Shown here piece by piece: positions 19,026 through 27,754 of a stretch of DNA of 63,002 nucleotides. The position numbers and the translations under genes are program-made. The notes beneath the pieces were generated by a model that searched no databases, was not told the DNA's origin, and saw only the letters and a list, made by a program, of their open reading frames with translations. The DNA is from Streptomyces neyagawaensis (lineage in GTDB: Bacteria > Actinomycetota > Actinomycetes > Streptomycetales > Streptomycetaceae): the NCBI RefSeq assembly GCF_023516595.1, contig NZ_JAMGBG010000084.1, positions 1-63,002 of the forward strand, read 5' to 3'. The first letter of the stretch is position 1. Every line of letters begins with the position of its first letter.

Positions 19026-20947
19026 GCCTGGCCTCCGTCCTGGCCGAACGACTGGTCCTGATCGCCGAAGTTCCGGCCCTGACCGCCGTAGGTGTCGTCA
19101 TGACCACCGAACGACTGCCCCTGACCGCCATATGTGTCGCTCTGGCCACCGAACGACTGGTCCTGGCCCCCGAAGCTCTGGCCCTGACCGCCGTAGGTGT
19201 CGTCATGACCGCCGAACGACTGCCCCTGACCGCCGTAGGAGTCGTCGTGCCCCCCGAACGACCGGTCCTGGCCTCCGTACGACTGGTCCTGGCCTCCGTA
19301 CGACTGGTCCTGACCTCCGAAGCTCTGGTCCTGACCTCCGAAGCTCTGGCCCTGTCCGCCGTAGGTGTCGCCGTGACCGCCGAACGACTGCCCCTGACCG
19401 CCGTACGTGTCGTCCTGGCCGCCGAAGGACAGCCCTTGGCCGCCGTACGACTGGCCGGGGTCGTGCGGGGCCTGGGGCGGGGCCTCCTGGGCCTCGTACG
19501 CCGCCGCGTTGACGCCGCCCGCGCCGGGGCCCGCCTGGTGCGGGATGCGTGCCTCGTCGGTGTCGGCCCCGGTGTCGCTGTCGGCGGCCGCGTGCGCCGC
19601 ACGTTCGGCGACGACGTCGCGGACGGCCGCCAGCACGCCGCGGTAGCCGGAGCAGCGGCAGAGGTTGCCGCACAGCGCCTGGCGGGCCTCCAGTTCGGTG
19701 GGCGCCGGGTTGCCCTCCAGGAGGTCGTGCACGGTCATCGCCATGCCCGGCACGCAGAAGCCGCACTGGACGGCGCCGCACCGGGCGAGCGCCCGCTGCA
19801 CGTCGGACGGCTGTCCGTCGACGGCGAGACCCTCGACGGTGCGCACCTCGCTGCTCGCCGCGGTGACGGCGGGCACCAGGCAGGAGGCCACGAGGCGGCC
19901 GTCGACCTGGACGTTGCAGGCGCCGCACTCGCCCTGGGAGCAGCCGTCCTTGGCGCCCGCGAGGCCGAGCCGCTCGCGCAGCACATACAGCAGCGACTCG
20001 CCGATCCAGGCGTCGGTGACGGGCCGGTCGGCGCCGTTGACGCTCAGGACGTACGAGGCGAGGGGGTGGTCGTCGTGCGGGGGCGGGGTGGGCTCGGCGG
20101 CCGGGTCCGCGGCGTCCGCGTCCTCGGTGCCGGAGGTCTCGGCGTCGGACGCCTCGGCGGGCGTCTTCGCCTCCTGCGGGCCCGTGGGGTCGCTGTCGGC
20201 CTCGGCGGACCGGTCGGCGGTCCCGGCGGGCTCCTGGGCGCCCTCGGGGGCCTCCTCGGCGGTGTTGTCGGGGGCCGGTGCCTCGACGGCAGTGCCGGAG
20301 GGCACTCCCGTGGCCTCGGCGGGCGCGTCAACCGGGGGTTCCTCGGCGGCGCTCTCCTCGGCACGTGCCGGGGGCGGCGGCGCGGTCCACGCGGTGCCGA
20401 TCTGCTCGGTCGCCCAGGGCGCGGGGGCGCCGCCGGGCAGGGTGGCGGGCGGGGTGCCGCCCCACTGCTCGACCAGGGCCGACGTACTGAACTCGCCCGA
20501 TTCGTCCGGAAGGTCACCTCCGGCGACCGGAATCGACCACTCGCCGGTCACGTCGTGACCGGGTGCGGTGCCTTCCTGCGCGGCGGGTTCCTCGAACGTC
20601 CACTGCCCGGTCGAGCCGGGGTTGTACGTGAACCCGTCCTGCGCCGGGGGCTGCTGCTGCCCGGCGTTCGGGTCGTGCCACTGGGTGCCCTCGGCCGGCA
20701 TGGCCCAGGAGCCCGTGCCGGACGGGTCGGTCCCGGCGGCGGGCGGGTTGGCCGCTATGGGCGGCGGCACATAGCCGTGGCCGGGCGCGGCGAGGGGACT
20801 GTCGGCGGCGAGCAGCGCGTCGATGCCCCCCTCGGGGAGCTGAACGAAGGTGGTGGCGCCGTCGTCGTAGTCGCCCTGCGGCAGTCGCTCCCAGCCGCTC
20901 TGGCCCCCCTGCTGCGGGGTGCCCTCTCCGTGCTGGTCGTCGGTCAC
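19022..20947 (-). CDS. 2Fe-2S subunit of the molybdenum hydroxylase with SYGGQ repeat tail
   Basis: A 641-residue protein in which only about 150 residues are the normal iron-sulphur subunit (family length about 160-200). Residues 1-290 are acidic and Pro/Gly rich without recognisable domain. Residues 296-450 hold the plant-type 2Fe-2S site (Cys336, 341, 344, 356) and the second, helical site (Cys395, 398, 430, 432). Residues 500-632 are 19 heptads of [S/T/N][Y/F]GGQ-x-x. GTG at 20947 has GGGGAGG upstream and overlaps the FAD subunit stop; the 3' end overlaps the Moco subunit start. The core transfers electrons from Moco to FAD; the tail has no known role in this family. Confidence 0.9.
   Translation of the reverse strand: MTDDQHGEGTPQQGGQSGWERLPQGDYDDGATTFVQLPEGGIDALLAADSPLAAPGHGYVPPPIAANPPAAGTDPSGTGSWAMPAEGTQWHDPNAGQQQPPAQDGFTYNPGSTGQWTFEEPAAQEGTAPGHDVTGEWSIPVAGGDLPDESGEFSTSALVEQWGGTPPATLPGGAPAPWATEQIGTAWTAPPPPARAEESAAEEPPVDAPAEATGVPSGTAVEAPAPDNTAEEAPEGAQEPAGTADRSAEADSDPTGPQEAKTPAEASDAETSGTEDADAADPAAEPTPPPHDDHPLASYVLSVNGADRPVTDAWIGESLLYVLRERLGLAGAKDGCSQGECGACNVQVDGRLVASCLVPAVTAASSEVRTVEGLAVDGQPSDVQRALARCGAVQCGFCVPGMAMTVHDLLEGNPAPTELEARQALCGNLCRCSGYRGVLAAVRDVVAERAAHAAADSDTGADTDEARIPHQAGPGAGGVNAAAYEAQEAPPQAPHDPGQSYGGQGLSFGGQDDTYGGQGQSFGGHGDTYGGQGQSFGGQDQSFGGQDQSYGGQDQSYGGQDRSFGGHDDSYGGQGQSFGGHDDTYGGQGQSFGGQDQSFGGQSDTYGGQGQSFGGHDDTYGGQGRNFGDQDQSFGQDGGQA
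19025..19450 (-). repeat. 21-bp coding repeat array (SYGGQ/SFGGQ heptads)
   Basis: About 20 tandem 21-bp units encode the C-terminal low-complexity tail of the Fe-S subunit (residues 500-641). Units alternate Y and F and GQ/DQ/HD variants, with near-identical DNA blocks, as expected from recent slippage or unequal exchange. Confidence 0.92.
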
Positions 20948-21837
20948 GACAGCGCCCTCCCCAGTGCTCGTCGGGCCAGCGCGGCGACGGTGCGCCGCAG
21001 GTGCAGTACGGCAGGCGGAAGCGGTGGCACGGAGCCGTCGACCTCGGGGGCCGGGTCCGGGATACAGGCGGCGGCGACGTACTCGCCGAAGGCCTGCAAC
21101 GCCTCGGGGACCAGGGTGCGCTCGCCGTCCCAGTCGATCAGTCCGGCGACCCACGCCTCGGCGTCCAGCGGGCGCAGCGGCATCGGCGCTATGGCGCCGA
21201 CGGCGCACCGCACCCCGCGCCGGGCGGGGTCGAGGACGAGGGCGACCGAGGCGGCGGCGCGGCCGGGGCCGGTCCGCCCGGTGGCCTTCAGGAAGACCTG
21301 GGGGGCGTGCAGCAGCGGCACGCGCACGAACCCGATCAGTTCGCCGGGGCGCAGCATCTCCATGCCGGCGAGCAGATGGGAGACGGGCATCTCGCGGCGG
21401 GCCCCGCCCGGGCCCGCGATGACCAGGGTGGCCTCCAGGGCGGCCAGCACCGGCAGCGCGTCCCCCGTGGGGGCGGCCGTCGCGATGTTGCCGCCGAGGG
21501 TGCCCGCGTTGCGGATCTGCGGCGGTCCGGCTGCGCGCGCGGCGGCGGCGAGCGCCGGAATGAGCGCCGCGAAGTCCGGGCGCCCCATCCGGGCGTGCGT
21601 CAGTCCGGCGCCGAGCAGGGCGTGCCCGTCCTGGTACTGCCAGCCGCGGATCTCGCTGATCCTGCCCAGCCCGACCAGCGCGGCGGGCCTGAGCTGCCCG
21701 GAGTTGACCGCGGTCATGAGGTCCGTGCCGCCCGCCACCGGAACCGCCCAGGGCATGGCGGCGAGGGCCGCCACGGCCTCGTCGAGCGAGCCGGGCAGGG
21801 TCACGGCCTGCGCCGCCTGCGGTGCGTGCGTGGTCAA
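20944..21837 (-). CDS. FAD-binding subunit of the molybdenum hydroxylase
   Basis: A 297-residue medium subunit (CoxM/XdhB-like). FAD-binding motifs are AVPVAGGTDLM (about 34-44) and the IRNAGTLGGNIATAAPTGD loop (about 115-133). The TTG start at 21837 is supported by AAGGGG eight bases upstream and by the loss of family similarity before it. It is first in a three-gene operon with 4-bp overlaps at both junctions, order FAD, Fe-S, Moco. Confidence 0.9.
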   Translation of the reverse strand: MTTHAPQAAQAVTLPGSLDEAVAALAAMPWAVPVAGGTDLMTAVNSGQLRPAALVGLGRISEIRGWQYQDGHALLGAGLTHARMGRPDFAALIPALAAAARAAGPPQIRNAGTLGGNIATAAPTGDALPVLAALEATLVIAGPGGARREMPVSHLLAGMEMLRPGELIGFVRVPLLHAPQVFLKATGRTGPGRAAASVALVLDPARRGVRCAVGAIAPMPLRPLDAEAWVAGLIDWDGERTLVPEALQAFGEYVAAACIPDPAPEVDGSVPPLPPAVLHLRRTVAALARRALGRALS

Positions 21838-22228
21838 ACCGGCTGCCCCTTCCCGCTGCCCCACCGTAGGGCCTGTCTCACGGATCACGCCTGGAGACGG
21901 AGCTCGCTGCGCGCCCCGCCCAGCGGCCATCATCCGGCACCGTTGCCCGAAGCCGACATGATCCGAACGACAGACCCTGGTCCGCCTGTGTTGCCGTACG
22001 GTACGTGCTGACAGGGCGGACGTGGCAACTCTGGCACATTCTCGCGAGGCCCGAACGCGGGGGTCCGCTAGGAGGCATTCGCCCACCTCACCCCAGGGAT
22101 GGTCCGTTTTGGTACGTGATCTCCCGCAGGTTCTTTTTGCTGACTTTCGGTGATTCTTGCGCCTCTTCCTCCTGGTGGGGGCCGCGTCACGGGGCATCGC
22201 CTTTCGGACGCGCGGGTGCGCCGCCGCC
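21838..22228. other. Gap holding the molybdenum hydroxylase promoter
   Basis: 391 bp between the hexosaminidase stop and the FAD-subunit start, both on the minus strand. It includes a local T-rich patch (around 22130-22160) and a GTACGGTAC palindrome (around 21996). No gene, RNA or clear terminator was recognised. Confidence 0.4.
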
Positions 22229-23863
22229 TCACACGTTCGGGGGCACCCCTTCGATCGGGCGTCCGAGCACGCCGGGGCGCCGCTGCCACGGGCGGGGTCC
22301 GCCGGGCGGCCGATAACCGACCCCCAGGGCGTCAAGTCGGCGATAGTGGGAGGTCATCCGCCGTTCGAAGTCGGCGAAGTCCCGTTCGGCGGGCGCGGGC
22401 AGCCTGCTCCAGGCCACCTCGGCGAAGGCCGCGAGCCGCGGGAACGCCTGGTAGTCGACGCGCGCGGGGTCCTCCATCACCTCGGTCCACACATTGGCCT
22501 GGGTGCCCAGCACATGCCGCGCCTCCTCGGGCGTCAACTCCGGTGGAACCGGCTCGAACCGGAAGACGTCCTCCAGGGTGCGCACATAGCCGATCGGGAC
22601 CGGTTCGTCGGGGCCGTCGTGCTGACGGTGGTCCAGGTACACGTGCTGCTCGGGGCACATGACCACGTCGTGGCCCGCGCGGGCCGCCGTGACGCCGCCC
22701 GCGTAGCCCCGCCAGGACGACACGGCCGCACCCGGCGCGAGGCCGCCCTGCAGGATTTCGTCCCATCCGATCAGGCGACGCCCGCGCGCCGTCAGCCAGT
22801 TGTCGAAGTGCCGGACGAACCACGACTGCAGGCCCTCCTCGTCCGTGAGTCCGAACTCCCGGATGCGCGCCTGCGCGGTCGCCGACCGCTTCCACTGGTC
22901 CTTGACGCACTCGTCGCCGCCGATGTGCACGAACGTCGAGGGAAAGAGTTCCAGGACTTCCTCCAGGACCCCTTCGTAGAAGCGCAGGGTGTGGTCCGTG
23001 GGGGCGAGGACGTTTTCGTTGATGCCCCAGGTGTCCCAGACGGTGAGGGAGGCCGTGTCGACGACATCGGTGTTGCCCAGTTCCGGATACGCGGCGATCG
23101 CGGCCTGGCTGTGTCCCGGGATGTCGATCTCGGGGACCACGGTGATATGCCGTTCGGCGGCGTAGGCGACGATCTCGCGGAGGTCGTCGCGTGTGTAGTG
23201 ACCGCCGTGCGGCTTCTCCTCCCACAGCGGTGACGCCCTATGACCGAATTTCGTACGGGCCCGCCAGGAACCGACCTCCGTCAGTCTCGGGTATCGCTCG
23301 ATCTCGATCCGCCAACCCTGGTCGTCCGTCAAGTGGAAGTGGAGGACGTTCAGTTTGTGCGCGGCCATCAGATCCAGATAACGCAGCACCTGGTCCTTGG
23401 GCAGGAAGTGCCGGGCGACGTCGAGCATGAGGCCGCGCCAGGCGAAGCGGGGGGCGTCCTCCACGGTGACCTCCGGGAGGTCCCGGTCCTGGCCGGGCCG
23501 CAGGGGTGCCCGCCTGTGGGCGTCGGGCCCGAGCAGTTGCCGGAAGGTCTGCGCGCCCCAGAACACGCCTGCCGCGCTACCGCCCTGGATGAGATGGTCG
23601 GCACCGCCGGTGACCACGCGATACCCCTCCGAGGGCAGGCCCGGCTCGATGCTCAGCACGAGCCGGCAGACGGACTCGCCGCCGCCGGCGGTGAGGGCGT
23701 ATCCGGTCGCCGCGCCGACCGTCGCCCGCAGCCAGCGTGCGACGCCCTCGGTGCCGGGGCCGGCCACCAGCCGGGTCCCCTCGTCCAGCCGCCCGCGGCC
23801 GGAGCCGTTCCGTACGAGGCGTCGTGGCGCCGGAATCAGGTCCGTTCCGTCGGGTTCCGTCAT
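22229..23863 (-). CDS. Beta-N-acetylhexosaminidase (GH20)
   Basis: A 544-residue glycoside hydrolase. A GH20b N-domain (about 8-130) is followed by the catalytic barrel (FAWRGLMLDVARHFLPKDQV, LHFHLTDDQGWRIEIERYP). The catalytic pair Asp317-Glu318 is in HIGGDECVK. It removes terminal GlcNAc or GalNAc from chito-oligosaccharides or muropeptides. No signal peptide is seen, so it probably acts in the cytoplasm on sugars imported by the upstream transporter. ATG 23863 has AGGAG just upstream; it follows the second permease by 10 bp in one operon. Confidence 0.95.
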   Translation of the reverse strand: MTEPDGTDLIPAPRRLVRNGSGRGRLDEGTRLVAGPGTEGVARWLRATVGAATGYALTAGGGESVCRLVLSIEPGLPSEGYRVVTGGADHLIQGGSAAGVFWGAQTFRQLLGPDAHRRAPLRPGQDRDLPEVTVEDAPRFAWRGLMLDVARHFLPKDQVLRYLDLMAAHKLNVLHFHLTDDQGWRIEIERYPRLTEVGSWRARTKFGHRASPLWEEKPHGGHYTRDDLREIVAYAAERHITVVPEIDIPGHSQAAIAAYPELGNTDVVDTASLTVWDTWGINENVLAPTDHTLRFYEGVLEEVLELFPSTFVHIGGDECVKDQWKRSATAQARIREFGLTDEEGLQSWFVRHFDNWLTARGRRLIGWDEILQGGLAPGAAVSSWRGYAGGVTAARAGHDVVMCPEQHVYLDHRQHDGPDEPVPIGYVRTLEDVFRFEPVPPELTPEEARHVLGTQANVWTEVMEDPARVDYQAFPRLAAFAEVAWSRLPAPAERDFADFERRMTSHYRRLDALGVGYRPPGGPRPWQRRPGVLGRPIEGVPPNV

Positions 23864-23873
23864 GTCACTCCTT

Positions 23874-24725
23874 TCACTCCTTGACCGCTCCGCCCAGTCC
23901 GGAGACCAGCCGTCGCTGGACGAGTACGAAGAAGACCAGCACCGGAATCGTCATCACCGTGGACGCCGCCATCACACCGCCCCAGTCGGGTTCTTCCGGC
24001 TTGAAGAAGACGAGCAGCGCCATCGGCAACGTCGACCGGGAGGTGTCGCTGATGATGAAGGACTTGGCGAACAGGAAGTCGTTCCAGGTCGAGATGAAGG
24101 AGAAGACGCTGGTGGCGACCAAGCCCGGCAGGACGAGCGGGAAAAGGATCTGCCACAGGAATCGGGAACGGCTCGCCCCGTCGAGCTGGGCGGCCTCCTC
24201 CAGGGACTCCGGTACGGCCTTCACGAAGCCCCTCAGCATCCAGATCGCGAAGGGCAGGGAGAAGGCGATGTGGGGCAGGATCAGGGCCCCCAGGGTGTTG
24301 AGTTGACCGGCGTCCCGCATCAGGAAGAACAAGGGGATGGTGAGCGCCTCCACGGGCACCATCTGGGCGATCAAGAACATGATCAACAAGGTGGTCCGGA
24401 AACGGAAGCGGAATCGGGTCACCGCCGTCGCCGCGAGAAACGCGATCAGCGCGGAGGCGATCACCACGGTGCAGGCGACGACAAGGCTGTTGAGGAAGTA
24501 ACGGCCGAATTCCTGCTGTCCGAGGACCCGGCGGAAGGAATCGAGTGTCGGCGCGAGGGTCCAGGGCCGGGGCTCGGCCGACTCGATCTCCCCCGCCGGT
24601 CTGACCGCGCTCAACACCATCCAGTACAGCGGGAACGCGACCACGGCCGCGATGACCAGCGCGGACGCCTCCGCGGCGAGCCGCCGGGGCCGCCTCGGCC
24701 GCCGCCGGAATCCCGTCGCGTTCAC
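23874..24725 (-). CDS. Sugar ABC transporter permease (MalG type)
   Basis: A 283-residue membrane protein with six hydrophobic segments and the EAA loop SLEEAAQLDGASRSRFLWQI. The GTG at 24725 overlaps the stop of the first permease (GTGA). It forms the channel for the amino-sugar or oligosaccharide importer of this operon. Confidence 0.93.
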   Translation of the reverse strand: MNATGFRRRPRRPRRLAAEASALVIAAVVAFPLYWMVLSAVRPAGEIESAEPRPWTLAPTLDSFRRVLGQQEFGRYFLNSLVVACTVVIASALIAFLAATAVTRFRFRFRTTLLIMFLIAQMVPVEALTIPLFFLMRDAGQLNTLGALILPHIAFSLPFAIWMLRGFVKAVPESLEEAAQLDGASRSRFLWQILFPLVLPGLVATSVFSFISTWNDFLFAKSFIISDTSRSTLPMALLVFFKPEEPDWGGVMAASTVMTIPVLVFFVLVQRRLVSGLGGAVKE

Positions 24726-25687
24726 AGCTCCTCCCCCTGTCCGCGGAGCAGCCGCAAATACACCAGGGTGATCGCCAGCAGAATCACCAGCATCACCACG
24801 CCGATCGCCGAGCCGAGGCTGTACTCGGAGGCGGCGAACGCCTTTTGGTAGGCGTACACGTTCAGTACGAGGTTCTGGCCGGCGATACCGCCGCCGCCCG
24901 TCATCACATAGATCTGGGTGAAGACCTTGAAGTCCCAGATGATCGACTGAATGGTGACGACGACGAGGATCGGGCGGAGCATCGGGGCGAGCACCGACCG
25001 CCAGATCCGCCACTGCGAGGCCCCGTCGAGGGCCGCCGCCTCCAGGACCTCGGACGGGACGGCCCGGATGCCCGCGTAGACCGTCACCATCACGAACGGG
25101 AAGGAGCACCACACCACTTCCAGCAGGACGAGGAAGAAGGCGCTGTACCGCCCGTACGTCCAGGAGTGGTCGCCCAGCCCGAGCACCCGGTTGACGGGGC
25201 CGAAGTCGGGGTCGAACAGCAGCAGCCACACCGTCGAGCCGGTGACCGCCGGGGTCGCCCACGCGCCCAGCGCGGCCAGCATCAGCGCCAGCCGCGGCAC
25301 GGCCCGCACCCGGGTCAGCAGCACGGCCAGGGCGCAGCCGACGGCCAGCGTGGACACCACACAGGCCGCGGCGAAGCCGACGGTGGCCAGCAGCACCTGC
25401 CAGAACTGGGCGTCCGAGAAGAGTTCGGCGTAGTTCCCGATCCCCCGGAAGGAGGTCGGCTCGCCGCCGCTGACCTGCGCCTGGGTGTACTCCAGCAGGG
25501 AGATCAGACCGAGCTGGCCGACGGGATACACGAGCAGCGCGCCGAGCACGACGAGCGCGGGGGCGAGATAGAGCCAGGGAGTCCAGGCCGCGGCGCGCCG
25601 CGGGCGGGCACGGGGGTACGGGACGGTAGGACCGCCTCGCACCCGCGAACGCACCGTGCCACCCGGGCTGGTGGGCACCGGCGTCAC
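24722..25687 (-). CDS. Sugar ABC transporter permease (MalF type)
   Basis: A 321-residue permease with about six membrane segments and the EAA loop VLEAAALDGASQWRIWRSVL. The GTG at 25687 overlaps the stop of the binding-protein gene; the upstream in-frame extension belongs to no domain. No ATPase is encoded in the operon. As with other streptomycete sugar importers, the shared MsiK ATPase probably powers it (inference). Confidence 0.93.
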   Translation of the reverse strand: MTPVPTSPGGTVRSRVRGGPTVPYPRARPRRAAAWTPWLYLAPALVVLGALLVYPVGQLGLISLLEYTQAQVSGGEPTSFRGIGNYAELFSDAQFWQVLLATVGFAAACVVSTLAVGCALAVLLTRVRAVPRLALMLAALGAWATPAVTGSTVWLLLFDPDFGPVNRVLGLGDHSWTYGRYSAFFLVLLEVVWCSFPFVMVTVYAGIRAVPSEVLEAAALDGASQWRIWRSVLAPMLRPILVVVTIQSIIWDFKVFTQIYVMTGGGGIAGQNLVLNVYAYQKAFAASEYSLGSAIGVVMLVILLAITLVYLRLLRGQGEEL

Positions 25688-26985
25688 CCGACGGAGCTGA
25701 ACGCGTCGTTCATCCGGTCCGCCGCGTCCTCGGACGCCTCGTCCACGTCCTTCTTGCCGCTGACGACCTCCTGGAACATCGTCGGCAGCACGAGCGACGC
25801 GTCGATCCGGGCCCACGCGGGCGAGACCGGCACGAACCTGGTCCCCGAGGACAGCGTCTTCACGAACGGCTCGATGAACGGCTCCTTCTTCGCCGCCTCG
25901 GCCCGGACGTCGGTGTACGTCGGCAGGAAGCCCATCGCGTCGAAGAGCGCGCCCTGGGTCCGCTTGGACGCGAGCCGCTTCATGAGGTCGACGGCGAGCG
26001 TGCGGTGCGTGGTGCTTTTGAGTACGCCGATGTTGTTGCCGCCCGCGAACGCCGGCGCCACCGAACCGGACTTCACCCCGGGGAGCGGTACGACCGCGTA
26101 CTTGCCCTTGACCTTCCCGGCCTCCACGGCGGCGTGGCTGAAGTCACCCCCGATGGCCATGCCGGCCTTGCCCGCGGCGAACGCGGTGACCGTGTCGTTG
26201 CCGCCCATGCCCGCGCACTTGGCGGCGGGGCAGTTGTCGTCACCGAACAGCGAGGTGTACGCCTCGATGCCCTTGCGGGCGGCGGCGCTGTCGATGGTGG
26301 AGGCGTACGAGCCGCCCCGGCCCTCGGCTATCTCGCCACCGTTGGCCCAGACGAAGGGCATCGCGCCGTAGGTGTATGCGCCGCCGACGACGAGGCCGTA
26401 CAGCTCGGGCCGGGCCGCGCGGATCCGCTGGGCGGCGGTCGTCAGCTCGTCCAGGGTCCTCGGGGGCTCCAGGCCGAGTTCGTCGAAGACGTCCGTGCGG
26501 TAGTACAGGGCGCGGACGCCCACGAAGAAGGGGGCGCCGTAGACCTTGCCGTCGACGGTGACGGAGGTCCTGGCGGTGGGGTCGGAGTCCTTGGAGTCGG
26601 CCCAGCCGTTGAACTCCGTGGTGACGTCGGCGAGTCCGCCGTCCTTGACGTAGCCGGCGGTGTCCGTGTTGCCGTACTCGATGACGTCGGGGGCGCTCTT
26701 CGGGTCGTTGAAGGCGGCCTTCATGCGTTCCGCGCGGGTCTCGACGGGGATGTACTCGACCTTGACCTTCGCGCCCTCGTGCGCCTTCTCGAAGGCGGCG
26801 ACGACCTTGTCGACGACCTGTTCCTTCGGCTCGTTGCTCACCTCCCGGAAGAGCCAGAGCCGCAGGGTGCCGGTCCTGTCGTCCTTCGCGGCGGACGAGT
26901 TGTCGGACGTCCCGGGGGCGCAGGCGGTGAGCCCCGCGAGAGCGAGGGCCGCCATGGGGGCGACGAGTCGGGCGGCGAGCTTCAT
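25684..26985 (-). CDS. Sugar-binding lipoprotein of ABC transporter
   Basis: A 433-residue family 1 solute-binding protein. The signal peptide ends LAGLTAC with lipid-modified Cys22. The mature domain shows typical SBP blocks (TGTLRLWLFREVSNEPKEQV, FDELGLEPPRTLDELTTAAQ, AFAAGKAGMAIGGDFSH). ATG 26985 has GGAGGA upstream. First gene of the operon with two permeases and a GH20 hexosaminidase, so GlcNAc-containing oligosaccharides are the likely ligand. Two palindromic sites lie upstream. Confidence 0.93.
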   Translation of the reverse strand: MKLAARLVAPMAALALAGLTACAPGTSDNSSAAKDDRTGTLRLWLFREVSNEPKEQVVDKVVAAFEKAHEGAKVKVEYIPVETRAERMKAAFNDPKSAPDVIEYGNTDTAGYVKDGGLADVTTEFNGWADSKDSDPTARTSVTVDGKVYGAPFFVGVRALYYRTDVFDELGLEPPRTLDELTTAAQRIRAARPELYGLVVGGAYTYGAMPFVWANGGEIAEGRGGSYASTIDSAAARKGIEAYTSLFGDDNCPAAKCAGMGGNDTVTAFAAGKAGMAIGGDFSHAAVEAGKVKGKYAVVPLPGVKSGSVAPAFAGGNNIGVLKSTTHRTLAVDLMKRLASKRTQGALFDAMGFLPTYTDVRAEAAKKEPFIEPFVKTLSSGTRFVPVSPAWARIDASLVLPTMFQEVVSGKKDVDEASEDAADRMNDAFSSVG

Positions 26986-27017
26986 GGCGCGTGGTCCTCC
27001 GGAGGGGGGTGCGGAGT

Positions 27018-27034
27018 GTTGCATTCTCTGCAAC
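27018..27034. promoter_or_regulatory. 17-bp palindromic operator before the sugar operon
   Basis: GTTGCA and TGCAAC flank a 5-bp spacer (perfect arms), 33 bp before the binding-protein start. The regulator is unknown; a LacI- or ROK-family protein would fit. Confidence 0.55.
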
Positions 27035-27091
27035 GGGCGTTTTGCTCTACACAACACACCGGAGGCTATGGAGTACATGAACATGACCACA

Positions 27092-27107
27092 AGAGGTCTC
27101 GACCAGT
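27092..27107. promoter_or_regulatory. DasR-type operator (dre) before the sugar operon
   Basis: AGAGGTCTCGACCAGT matches 13 of 16 positions of the DasR consensus ACTGGTCTAGACCAGT. DasR is the GntR-family GlcNAc regulator of streptomycetes. The site lies about 110 bp upstream of the binding-protein start, consistent with hexosaminidase content of the operon. Confidence 0.65.
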
Positions 27108-27120
27108 TGTGACCAAGAGA

Positions 27121-27380
27121 GGGCGCCTGATGGCTCGGGGGTGCATGTTCGTCGGCGACTGCGGGTGGTTCGTGGTTTCTCGCGCAGTTCCCCGCGCCCC
27201 TGAAGGCATGGGCCTGGCGGCCCGGCCTTCATCCCACGGCGCCCTTGCGATCGGAGGAGCGCCCGTTGAAAAGCACGGGGCGCAGCCCCGGTCGCTTTTC
27301 AGGGGCGCGGGGAACTGCGCGACAAGCCACGACGCACCCGCACCCGCCAACGAACCGCGCACCCCCGAGCCATGAGGCGT
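27121..27380. repeat. Inverted-repeat intergenic element, copy 2
   Basis: Ends GGCGCCTGATGGCTCGGGGG and its complement; inner arms TCTCGCGCAGTTCCCCGCGC and AGGGGCGCGGGGAACTGCGC. Located between the DUF3039 stop side and the sugar-operon promoter. A second hairpin with GACCGCGGT arms follows at about 27395-27427. Confidence 0.85.
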
Positions 27381-27440
27381 CCGGCGCAGCAAAGACCGCG
27401 GTACCCGCTTCCGGGGCACCGCGGTCACATGATCCGGCCG

Positions 27441-27725
27441 CTACTTCTTGCCGCCGCCCTCGTCGTCCCCGCCACCCGCACCGAGCGAGTCGAAGATCTC
27501 CTTGCACATGGGGCACACGGGGTACTTCTTCGGGTCGCGCCCCGGTACCCACACCTTCCCGCACAACGCCACGACGGGCGTGCCGTCGAGCGCGCTCGCC
27601 ATGATCTTGTCCTTCTGGACGTAGTGGGCGAAGCGCTCGTGGTCACCATCGCCGTGCGACACCTGCGGCGTCGGCTCGACGAGGGTCCCCGTACCAGTAC
27701 CGCGCTCGGGCTCAAGAGTGCTCAT
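27441..27725 (-). CDS. DUF3039 zinc-ribbon-like protein
   Basis: A 94-residue actinobacterial protein of unknown function. It has a HERFAHYVQKDKIMAS block and a putative metal site made of His residues plus Cys in CGKVWVPGRDPKKYPVCPMC (C-x17-C-x2-C). The C-terminus is Gly/Asp/Lys rich. It lies 29 bp downstream of yqgE on the same strand and is probably cotranscribed. Confidence 0.85.
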   Translation of the reverse strand: MSTLEPERGTGTGTLVEPTPQVSHGDGDHERFAHYVQKDKIMASALDGTPVVALCGKVWVPGRDPKKYPVCPMCKEIFDSLGAGGGDDEGGGKK

Positions 27726-27754
27726 GCCGCCAAGGGTACTGGGGCCCGCACGCA

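Noticed and set aside
19025..19450. CRISPR-like array of short direct repeats
   Set aside because: Units are 21 bp with no unique spacers and encode in-frame heptads of the Fe-S subunit.
19100..21961. A plus-strand open frame of more than 900 codons antisense to the molybdenum hydroxylase genes
   Set aside because: It is a GC-rich shadow of strongly supported minus-strand genes; its composition is repetitive and no domain is recognisable.
27229..27604. Short open frames inside the inverted-repeat element
   Set aside because: The same peptides recur in other copies only because the DNA repeats; no conserved start or ribosome site.
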